DNA from: DASZHC01 sp035938215
Lineage (GTDB): Bacteria; Verrucomicrobiota; Verrucomicrobiia; Chthoniobacterales; JAFAMB01
Length of the DNA: 20,655 bases
Direction: 5' to 3'
Assembly (NCBI GenBank): GCA_035938215.1
Contig: DASZHC010000261.1
Coordinates: 1-20,655, forward strand
Both the position numbers and the translations under genes were made by a program. Shown here piece by piece: positions 14,334 through 20,147 of this stretch (within the stretch, counting starts at the first letter, position 1; every line of letters starts with the position of its first letter). A model generated the notes under the pieces. The model was given only the letters and a program-made list of their open reading frames with translations, searched no databases and was not told where the DNA came from.

Positions 14334-15406
14334 TGAACAAGGTTCGCCATAGCAAACCTGGGACGCCACCGGCCACTCTCGTCGCACCTCCGGATCAGGA
14401 AGGCCAGAAGCCGGAAGTATTCCTGATCGAGTATGACGCCCACACCATTCAAGAGAAAAAAGTGGAGCGGATCGAGGAGACTTTTTCCAGCCTGGAGAAC
14501 GGCAAAGTCAACTGGATTAACATCAGCGGCCTCGGTGATGTCGAAATGTTGAGACAGGTTGGACTCAACTTTCGCATCCATCCGCTAGCCCTTGAAGATA
14601 TGCTCAATACCGGCCAGCGCCCGAAGGTCGAGGAGTACGAGAATCAACTCTTCATCGTTCTGCAGATGGCCTATTCCACAAATGTTGGCGGCATTGTTTT
14701 TGAACAGGTCAGCATGGTCCTGGGAAAACAATTTGTCATCACCGTTCAGGAAGAGGCCCGACGCGACGTTTTCGATCCGGTGCGGCTGCGGCTGCGCCAG
14801 GGAGGCGGAAATGCCCGGTACATGAGAGCCGATTACCTTGCGTATGCTCTGGTTGATGCCGTTGTGGATCATTACTTTCCGCTTGTCGAAAGCCTTGGTG
14901 ATTCGATAGAGGAATTTCAGGAGACGGTGCTTAATGACCCAACGCGTGAACGACTGAGGCAACTGCATGACTTCCGGCGCGCCATCGCCGAACTTCGCAG
15001 GGCGGTAGGGCCGCAGCGGGATGTGCTCGGTCGTCTAACGCGAGACGAGACCGGGCTCATTGAAGGGGAAACAAGGTTTTTTTTTCGACACTGTTACGAT
15101 CACACGGTGATTGTTCTCGATCTACTTGAAACGTTTCGTGACGCCACCCGGAACCTCATGGATCTTTACCTTTCGAGCCTCAGCCTGCGGACAAACGAGG
15201 TCATCCGCGTGCTGACGGTCATTTCTTCGATTTTTATCCCCTTGACGTTCATTGCCGGAGTCTACGGTATGAATTTTGACCGCTCGGCGAGTGGCTTGAA
15301 TATGCCCGAGTTGGGACGGCATTTCGGATATCTATACGCGATCGGTCTGATGCTGGCCGTTGCCGTTGGCATGATCCTTTTCTTTAAACGAAAGAAATGG
15401 CTGTGA
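14333..15406 (+). CDS. corA: CorA-family magnesium/cobalt transporter
   Basis: Inner-membrane Mg2+/Co2+ channel of the CorA superfamily. The 357-residue protein has a long cytoplasmic N-terminal domain (VNWINISGLGDVEMLRQVG, HPLALEDMLN). A stalk helix follows (LVESLGDSIEEFQETVLNDP, REL-like heptads to about 290). The C-terminal pore has a first membrane helix (VLTVISSIFIPLTFIAG), the signature YGMNF (Gly312-Met313-Asn314), a short periplasmic loop (DRSASGLNMPEL), a second membrane helix (YLYAIGLMLAVAVGMILFF) and a basic KRKKWL tail. I chose the ATG at 14333, which gives a normal length and overlaps the previous stop as TGATG; GGAAGGGG lies about 9 nt upstream. The frame stays open back to 14063, but there it only shadows the small upstream gene. 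The IS remnant starts directly after the stop. Confidence 0.94.
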   Translation: MNKVRHSKPGTPPATLVAPPDQEGQKPEVFLIEYDAHTIQEKKVERIEETFSSLENGKVNWINISGLGDVEMLRQVGLNFRIHPLALEDMLNTGQRPKVEEYENQLFIVLQMAYSTNVGGIVFEQVSMVLGKQFVITVQEEARRDVFDPVRLRLRQGGGNARYMRADYLAYALVDAVVDHYFPLVESLGDSIEEFQETVLNDPTRERLRQLHDFRRAIAELRRAVGPQRDVLGRLTRDETGLIEGETRFFFRHCYDHTVIVLDLLETFRDATRNLMDLYLSSLSLRTNEVIRVLTVISSIFIPLTFIAGVYGMNFDRSASGLNMPELGRHFGYLYAIGLMLAVAVGMILFFKRKKWL

Positions 15407-15614
15407 GCCGTCGTGTTCCTGCGTGCTTGCGGGACCGCGTTCCGATGCGTGCGTTCTCGCCGCCGAAGTGGTTGCTTCCTATAAAAAGCTGGGTTTGGTC
15501 GAGGAGGCTTTTCGCAATCTCAAAACCGTGCAACTCGAAGTGCGACCGGTCTTTCACAAGACCCATGAGCGGATCCGAAACCACGTGCTGGTTCTTTCAA
15601 AATCAAAGTCGTAG
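15405..15614 (+). pseudogene. C-terminal remnant of an IS1634/IS4-type transposase
   Basis: The frame read from 15405 gives VLAAEVVASYKKLGLVEEAF then RNLKTVQLEVRPVFHKTHER and IRNHVLV before stopping at 15614. This is the conserved end of DDE transposases of the IS1634 group: YKxLxxVExAFRxLKT, then a VRPxxH block, then RxRxHV. It holds the glutamate region of the active site. The rest, both the first two catalytic aspartates and the usual FLxMLAYY tail, is missing, and there is no proper start codon. It abuts the corA stop codon (15406), so an insertion element probably once landed behind corA and then decayed. No terminal inverted repeats or target duplication are visible. Confidence 0.75.
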
Positions 15615-15680
15615 CAACATTGTAGGACGAATTCAGCTACCCCGTGTACACCGTGCCCTCTGTGCGAGGCTTTTCTCCTC
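15615..15680 (+). repeat. Dispersed repeat, copy 1 (CAACATTGTAGG ... CTTTT)
   Basis: This segment matches 19869-19936 in the same orientation. Shared blocks are CAACATTGTAGG, ATTCAGCTAC, CCGTG, CACCGTG, CCTC, GTGCGAG and CTTTT, with a handful of substitutions between them. It directly follows the transposase remnant and overlaps the tail of the MBL-fold pseudogene region. Confidence 0.65.
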
Positions 15681-15739
15681 TCGCTTCCGGCGCCGTGAAG
15701 TGGTGGCTCAGGATGGTTTGATGCAATACCGGGTATTTG

Positions 15740-16097
15740 TTTCTGCCCTGTAGACCCGAACTGTTTTTTTCGAGTATTGCGGCGTGATCAATCGTTTCGG
15801 GTGCGATCGTATTGAATGCGAACATTCCATAGTGATGGGCAATCAGGGCCGGTATTCGCGCCATTTGGCAAAGATCAATAGCCTTACCGGACCCATGTGG
15901 TCCCCGTGCTCGTGCGTCACAAAAACAAACTGCAGGTGACCGAACTCTGCGGGCTCGATCGGAGATGGCATCAGCCGCTCATGATTGACGTCGCTGTTCG
16001 CATACTTTTGCCCGAGATGGTCGGAAAGGTAGGGATCGATAACCAGGCGAAGGCCGTCGCATACGACGGCAAAACCGGCCTGCCCCAGCCAGTACAA
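15740..16097 (-). pseudogene. Metallo-beta-lactamase-fold hydrolase, internally deleted
   Basis: Two pieces of one gene lie in different frames. The N-terminal piece (from about 16097) reads LYWLGQAGFAVVCDGLRLVI, then DPYLSDHLGQ and FVFVTHEHGDHMGP, the strand and the HxHxDH metal-binding motif of the MBL fold. About ten residues later the frame ends at 15843. A piece in the next frame (from 15864) reads ALIAHHYGMFAFNTIAPETI DHAAILEKNSSGLQ, split here for length, which fits the C-terminal end of UlaG-like MBL proteins. The central part with the remaining metal ligands is missing; the join is near 15860-15890. So the gene lost an internal segment and shifted frame. The precise 3' limit is uncertain because the dispersed repeat lies there. 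Confidence 0.6.
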
Positions 16098-16182
16098 TGA
16101 TCGGTACCGGAAAATGCAGCCCGTTTTCGACGCGCTCTATGAAAGCAGCAGACAATTCTGGGATCGCTTGGATGAGCTTTGA
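16084..16182 (+). pseudogene. Short C-terminal fragment, possibly of an FGGY sugar kinase
   Basis: An open stretch ending at TGA 16180-16182 reads PSQYNDRYRKMQPVFDALYE then SSRQFWDRLDEL. The RYRKMQPVFDAL..W pattern resembles the last helix of FGGY-type carbohydrate kinases (xylulokinase-like). There is no upstream kinase; the fragment joins the MBL-fold remnant on the opposite strand. The assignment is weak. Confidence 0.25.
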
Positions 16183-16195
16183 TTGTTGATTCGGC

Positions 16196-16831
16196 TTACT
16201 GCATTCGGTTAATCCATGCGCGATGCTCTCTGATAAGTCCGAGCGCTTTTTTTGTCAGGCTCTTTCCAGGTTCGATTCGGTGCCAGGGTGAAGCTCCGGA
16301 GGGGTGAGGCAACGCGATAAGATCGAACGAATGTCCCAGTTTCTTCATTCGAACAGCGTGTCCAACAATTCTCGTCAACGGAGGGACTTCATCAAGGAAC
16401 TGTGCGAGTGCCAGCTTGCCAACGGTCAGGACGAGTCCAGGCCGCAAAATCGAAAGCTCGGCTCTCAGCCACCTGCCGCAAAGAGTTATCTCCTCGTTGG
16501 AAGGCACGCGATCTCCTCCATTGAGTTTTTTCCCGGGAAAACATCGGCAGACCGCACTCATGTAAACGGATTGTCTGAATTGATCTTCACCGATGCCAAG
16601 CTCCTCCTTGAACCATTTGAACATCGCTTTGCCGGCGGTCCACGCAAATGGGCGTCCCAAAACGGGTTCCTTCGCGCCGGGCGCCTGGCCGACAAGCATG
16701 ACACGGCTCAATACAGGTTCACCCGAGACGGGAGACGATTGCATTTCCGGACAGCTTCGACAGTTCCGCAAAGAGCCGACATGCCGTTCCAGGAGAAGAC
16801 TTCTCTGCACCTCGTCCACCGATTCTTTCAT
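16196..16831 (-). CDS. Uracil-DNA glycosylase superfamily protein (family 4-like)
   Basis: Would remove uracil from DNA to start base excision repair. From the GTG at 16849 the frame has 217 residues; I prefer the ATG at 16831 (211 residues), which has a GAGG about 13 nt upstream, so the choice is not firm. Numbered from the GTG: NCRSCP (Cys30, Cys33) and Cys101/Cys103 plus Cys124 could ligate the 4Fe-4S cluster of family 4 enzymes. VGQAPGAKEPVLGRPFAWTA (53-72) is motif A, and LPHPSGASPWH (180-190) is motif B with the catalytic-site histidine. Motif A reads GQAPG instead of the usual GEAPG, and FAWTAGK is unusual. This suggests a distinct subgroup with perhaps different base preference. It is divergent from accB and isolated otherwise. 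Confidence 0.85.
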   Translation of the reverse strand: MKESVDEVQRSLLLERHVGSLRNCRSCPEMQSSPVSGEPVLSRVMLVGQAPGAKEPVLGRPFAWTAGKAMFKWFKEELGIGEDQFRQSVYMSAVCRCFPGKKLNGGDRVPSNEEITLCGRWLRAELSILRPGLVLTVGKLALAQFLDEVPPLTRIVGHAVRMKKLGHSFDLIALPHPSGASPWHRIEPGKSLTKKALGLIREHRAWINRMQ

Positions 16832-16880
16832 TCGAACAACAGACCTCACAGCGCGCGAGAAGCCGTTTCTCCGGAGATCC

Positions 16881-16907
16881 GGCTTGCGCGATGTTTGTGC
16901 GCAAGCC
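16881..16907. promoter_or_regulatory. Perfect 9-bp inverted repeat upstream of accB
   Basis: GGCTTGCGC (16881-16889) and GCGCAAGCC (16899-16907) flank a 9-nt loop, 36 nt before the accB start in the short divergent region. It overlaps a weak promoter-like pair, TTGCGC (16884-16889) and TAACAT (16908-16913), with 18-nt spacing. No T-run follows, so it is more likely an operator or a 5'-leader hairpin than a terminator. Confidence 0.4.
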
Positions 16908-16929
16908 TAACATAAGCCCTTACCCGAAC

Positions 16930-16935
16930 AAGGAG
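16930..16935 (+). promoter_or_regulatory. Shine-Dalgarno site that fixes the accB TTG start
   Basis: AAGGAG lies 8 nt before the TTG at 16944. It is one of the strongest ribosome-binding sites in the window and decides the non-ATG start of accB. Confidence 0.75.
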
Positions 16936-16943
16936 ATAGGACC

Positions 16944-17399
16944 TTGGAACTAAAAGACATCAAAGCCATCATCGACTTGATGAAAAAGAATGACCTCGCG
17001 GTCTTCAAGCTCGAGAAGGAAGGCATGAAGATTGAGCTGGAGGCGCATCGCGCGCCGGTCCCGGTGATGGCGCCTCAGCCGATAGTGCAATCCGTTCCGA
17101 CGACCGCTCCGGCAGCAGTGCAACCCAGCGCTCCAGCCGTGCCGCCGGACGAGCCGAAAATAACATTTAAGGAAGTCGTCTCCCCGATGGTTGGAACATT
17201 TTATCGTGCACCTTCGCCCGACTCAGCTCCCTATGTTCAGCTCGGCCAGGAGATCACCAAGGATACTGTTGTCTGCATTATTGAGGCGATGAAAGTGATG
17301 AATGAAATCAAGGCCGAGATCCAAGGGGTGATCGCTGAAGTCCTGGTGGAAAATGGAACGCCGGTCCAATTCGGCCAGCCACTGTTTCGAGTCAAGTAG
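16944..17399 (+). CDS. accB: Acetyl-CoA carboxylase biotin carboxyl carrier protein
   Basis: Carries the biotin that is carboxylated by AccC and delivers CO2 to acetyl-CoA for fatty acid synthesis. The 151-residue protein starts MELKDIKAIIDLMKKNDLAV, the standard N-terminus. A flexible Ala/Pro-rich linker follows (about 37-70, APVPVMAPQP... PAAVQPSAPAVPP). The biotinyl domain begins near VVSPMVGTFYRAP (78-90), and EAMKVMNEI holds the biotinylated Lys117. The start is TTG, supported by AAGGAG 8 nt upstream. It is the first gene of an accB-accC-thiE operon, with 2 nt between its stop and the accC start. The accA/accD carboxyltransferase genes are not in the window. Confidence 0.95.
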   Translation: MELKDIKAIIDLMKKNDLAVFKLEKEGMKIELEAHRAPVPVMAPQPIVQSVPTTAPAAVQPSAPAVPPDEPKITFKEVVSPMVGTFYRAPSPDSAPYVQLGQEITKDTVVCIIEAMKVMNEIKAEIQGVIAEVLVENGTPVQFGQPLFRVK

Positions 17400-17401
17400 C
17401 C

Positions 17402-18763
17402 GTGTTTAACAAGATCCTGATTGCCAATCGCGGCGAGATCGCACTGCGGATCATCCGGGCGTGCAAGGAATTGGGGATTGGGACGGTTGCCGTCTATTCA
17501 GAGGCGGACGTTGATTCGCTTCATGTGCAGCTTGCGGACGAAGCGATATGCATAGGACCGCCTCCGAGCTCGGAAAGTTATCTAAAGATCGATCGCATCA
17601 TCAGCGCGGCGGAGATCAGCGATGTCGATGCCATCCATCCCGGGTATGGGTTTCTGGCGGAGAACGCCCACTTTGCGGAGGTCTGCGCCAGCTGCAGAAT
17701 AAAATTTATCGGACCCTCGCCGAATTCGATTCGAGCGATGGGGGACAAGAATGCGGCTCGCGAACAGGCCAGAAAAGCCGGTGTGCCGATTGCGCCGGGA
17801 AGCGATGGGGAAGTATTAACCGAAGAGCAAGCACTCAAAATAGCCAAGGAGATTGGTTATCCCGTGATGATCAAAGCCATTGCAGGGGGAGGCGGACGTG
17901 GAATGCGCTCCGTGCACAATGACGGCAGCCTCGTGCAGGGATATCATTCGGCTCGGATCGAGGCGGAGAAAGCTTTCGGAAACGGCGGCGTCTACATAGA
18001 GAAACTCATTGAACACCCGCATCATATCGAGTTCCAGATCATGGGTGATAGTCACGGGCGGATAATCCACCTCGGCGAGCGTGACTGCTCCATTCAGCGC
18101 AGAAATCAAAAAATCGTGGAAGAATGCCCCTCTCCCTTGATTGATAGACATCTGCGGAAGGAAATGGGCGAATGCTCCGTAAAGCTGGCCAGCGCCGTGG
18201 GCTACGAAAATGCCGGCACGATCGAGTATCTAGTCGATCAACACGGTAATTTTTATTTCATGGAGATGAATACCCGGATTCAGGTAGAGCATCCTGTCAC
18301 CGAAGAAGTGTACGGTTGCGACCTGGTGAAGGAACAGATCCTCATCGCGAGCGGTGCTCACCTTTCCGAGCATATAGCGAATGCTCATCCGCGCGGTCAC
18401 GCGATCGAGTGCCGGATAAACGCGGAGGACCCCGATAACGACTTCCGGCCGAGCCCGGGAATGATTGACTTGTATTACGCCCCCGGCGGTCGTGGTGTTC
18501 GTGTCGATTCGCATGTCTATTCCAAATACACGATTTCGCCGTACTACGACTCGATGATTGCCAAATTAATCTGCGTCGGGTCGACCCGAAACTCTGCGAT
18601 TTCCAGAATGGCGCGTTCGCTAAGTGAATACTTGATTACGGGCATTAAGACAACGATCCCCTACCAGGCAAAAATCATGCGGAACGCGGACTTCCTACGC
18701 GGGGATTTTGATACAAGTTTTATCGAAAAAATGTCGGGTCCGAAACCGCTCGAGATAAAGTGA
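17402..18763 (+). CDS. accC: Acetyl-CoA carboxylase, biotin carboxylase subunit
   Basis: ATP-dependent carboxylation of the biotin on AccB. The 453-residue length is normal. It starts MFNKILIANRGEIALRIIRA from a GTG, 2 nt after accB. Visible features: the pre-ATP-grasp domain with HPGYGFLAENA (79-89), Lys116, the glycine-rich loop MIKAIAGGGGRGMR (156-169), HHIEFQ (207-212), RDCSIQRRNQKIVEE (227-241) and FMEMNTRIQVEHPVTE (286-301), with Glu288, Asn290, Arg292 and Glu296 of the active site. ECRINAED (336-343) carries Arg338. All catalytic positions known from the E. coli enzyme are present. Its stop overlaps the thiE start as GTGA (18760-18763), so thiE translation is coupled to it. Confidence 0.97.
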   Translation: MFNKILIANRGEIALRIIRACKELGIGTVAVYSEADVDSLHVQLADEAICIGPPPSSESYLKIDRIISAAEISDVDAIHPGYGFLAENAHFAEVCASCRIKFIGPSPNSIRAMGDKNAAREQARKAGVPIAPGSDGEVLTEEQALKIAKEIGYPVMIKAIAGGGGRGMRSVHNDGSLVQGYHSARIEAEKAFGNGGVYIEKLIEHPHHIEFQIMGDSHGRIIHLGERDCSIQRRNQKIVEECPSPLIDRHLRKEMGECSVKLASAVGYENAGTIEYLVDQHGNFYFMEMNTRIQVEHPVTEEVYGCDLVKEQILIASGAHLSEHIANAHPRGHAIECRINAEDPDNDFRPSPGMIDLYYAPGGRGVRVDSHVYSKYTISPYYDSMIAKLICVGSTRNSAISRMARSLSEYLITGIKTTIPYQAKIMRNADFLRGDFDTSFIEKMSGPKPLEIK

Positions 18764-19458
18764 AGCTTATCGAGAACTGTCTCCTATACGGGATTGTTGA
18801 TATCGGCTATGTGCCGGAACAAAATATCGGAATCATTACAAAACAGCTTGTAGCCGGCGGAATTGATATTCTCCAGCTTCGAGCCAAGGGGTATTTGAAG
18901 TCCCGGATTGTGAGCCTGGCGCTGACGATGCTGCCGATTACGAAATCCGCCGGTGTTCCTCTGATTGTTAACGACTACCCGGATCTGTTGCGTGAAGTGG
19001 ATGCTGACGGATGCCACGTAGGACAAGAAGACTTTAGCGTCGCGGAGGCGCGTGATCTTGCCGCACGGAACTGCATAGTTGGCAAATCAACTCATTCACT
19101 TGAACAAGCTGAGTTGGCTCAACAGGAAGGGGCTGATTATGTAGGGTTCGGCCCTCTATTTCCGACCGCGACCAAACCCTCTGCAGCCGCTGTAGGCCTC
19201 GATCAACTGGGTTTGCTTCATCAAAGAATCAATCTCCCGATCTTTTGTATTGGCGGGGTGAAACTCGGAAACCTTAGCGAAATCATTCGCGCCGGGGCAG
19301 AGCGCGTTTGTATCGTCTCCGATCTGCTTTGTGCCTCAGATGTGCCGGCACATACGGCTGCGGTCAAGGCCGCCTTGGCGATGTCGCCGGTGCATCGCAA
19401 TAACATGTTACGAATGTATTATGTCAAAAAGGGGCAGGACCGTCGGACGCCGGATTAA
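18760..19458 (+). CDS. thiE: Thiamine-phosphate synthase
   Basis: Joins the hydroxymethylpyrimidine pyrophosphate and thiazole phosphate moieties to form thiamine phosphate. The 232-residue TIM barrel shows the family's phosphate- and substrate-binding blocks in order: LQLRAKG (38-44), VNDYPDL (70-76), GCHVGQED (84-91), GKSTHS (108-113), DYVGFGPLFPTATKPSAAA (126-144), FCIGGV (162-167) and CIVSDLL (184-190). The GTG start overlaps the accC stop by four bases. The C-terminus is about 15-20 residues longer than the usual enzyme and ends in a basic stretch (YYVKKGQDRRTPD). TenI-like proteins are related, but the intact NDxxDL, GQED and TATK motifs support a functional ThiE. Placement behind accBC is unusual, and no other thi gene or TPP riboswitch is visible here. 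Confidence 0.88.
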   Translation: MKLIENCLLYGIVDIGYVPEQNIGIITKQLVAGGIDILQLRAKGYLKSRIVSLALTMLPITKSAGVPLIVNDYPDLLREVDADGCHVGQEDFSVAEARDLAARNCIVGKSTHSLEQAELAQQEGADYVGFGPLFPTATKPSAAAVGLDQLGLLHQRINLPIFCIGGVKLGNLSEIIRAGAERVCIVSDLLCASDVPAHTAAVKAALAMSPVHRNNMLRMYYVKKGQDRRTPD

Positions 19459-19487
19459 GACCCATAGTGTTAACCTAACTTAACTAA

Positions 19488-19617
19488 TCGTCCTCGAGCT
19501 CGAACTATAACTCGATTTCAGGGCTGCAGAGGGGAGGCTTCGGATGGCGCCTCGGCCAAAGCGATTTTCGACATCATGCGGCTTTTTTAGGATCCCAATA
19601 TGGTTGATCGAGGACGA
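19488..19617. repeat. Inverted TCGTCCTCGA / TCGAGGACGA repeats
   Basis: TCGTCCTCGA (19488-19497) and its exact complement TCGAGGACGA (19608-19617) flank 110 nt. The second arm is followed by GTTCGAGTTCGATC, and the same 12-mer ATCGAGGACGAG reappears at 20054-20065. No gene lies between thiE and the four-helix-bundle remnant. Confidence 0.45.
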
Positions 19618-19676
19618 GTTCGAGTTCGATCATTCAGCAAAAGAAAATTGTTACCATAGCATTCATTTTTTGTGCG

Positions 19677-19802
19677 ATGGAGCGAGCATTTGACCACGAG
19701 AACCTGGATGTTTATCAAATCGAGCTCCAGTTTATTGCCTGGCTCACTGATTTTTTCCTCAGGCTTTGGATCCCCTCAGCCCCGACCTTGGGTGCGGAAT
19801 GA
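19677..19802 (+). pseudogene. Truncated four-helix-bundle (23S rRNA-IVS-type) protein
   Basis: An ATG at 19677 opens MERAFDHENLDVYQIELQFI AWLTDFF (shown in two pieces), matching the N-terminal first helix of the small four-helix-bundle proteins often linked with 23S rRNA intervening sequences (FDHExLDVYxxxxxFxAW). After about residue 27 the similarity stops. The frame ends with LRLWIPSAPTLGAE at 19802, so only about 41 of some 120 residues remain. On the opposite strand an ATG at 19843 opens MPFVLFILAAAFGVHSAPKV, which looks like a signal peptide, ending at 19715. The junction therefore may join two broken genes. Neither piece is likely to be functional. Confidence 0.5.
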
Positions 19803-19868
19803 ACACCAAAAGCAGCAGCCAGAATGAAAAGTACAAAGGGCATCCTTTTTTAAATTAGTAACATCCAC

Positions 19869-20040
19869 CAACATTGTAGGCTGTATTCAGCTACTCCGTG
19901 CCCACCGTGACCTCCGTGCGAGTCTTTTGTCCCCTCCATGATTCATCAGATAAAGCCATCTTGGACAGCTCAATCGGGGCAGCGTTGGAAACCCGAGAAA
20001 AATCATCGCACGGAGGCCACGGAGGTCACGGAGGATGCTC
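19869..20040. repeat. Dispersed repeat copy 2 with long inverted CACGGAGG arms
   Basis: 19869-19936 matches the copy at 15615-15680. Arm 1 (19894-19921, CTCCGTGCCCACCGTGACCT onward) is complementary at about 24 of 28 positions to arm 2 (20006-20033), which contains CACGGAGG-type units in tandem. The 84-nt middle has no gene that I recognise. The structure could fold into a long hairpin or be a small non-autonomous mobile element. The open frame through it (HGGHGGHGG) is low-complexity. Confidence 0.55.
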
Positions 20041-20147
20041 AAAATTCTCGGAAATCGAGGACGAGGAGGAGGTCGAGGTCGATAGGGTAAAACAACTCAA
20101 AACGACCAGAAGATGGCAAGTTATTCTGATCCGCGCTACAATTTCTC

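Noticed and set aside
19469..19484. GTTAA-6 nt-TTAAC as terminator of the accBC-thiE operon
   Set aside because: Only a 5-bp AT-rich stem and no T-run follows; too weak to call.
20006..20036. Tandem CACGGAGG units as a CRISPR or satellite array
   Set aside because: Only about three short units without spacers; they form one arm of an inverted repeat.
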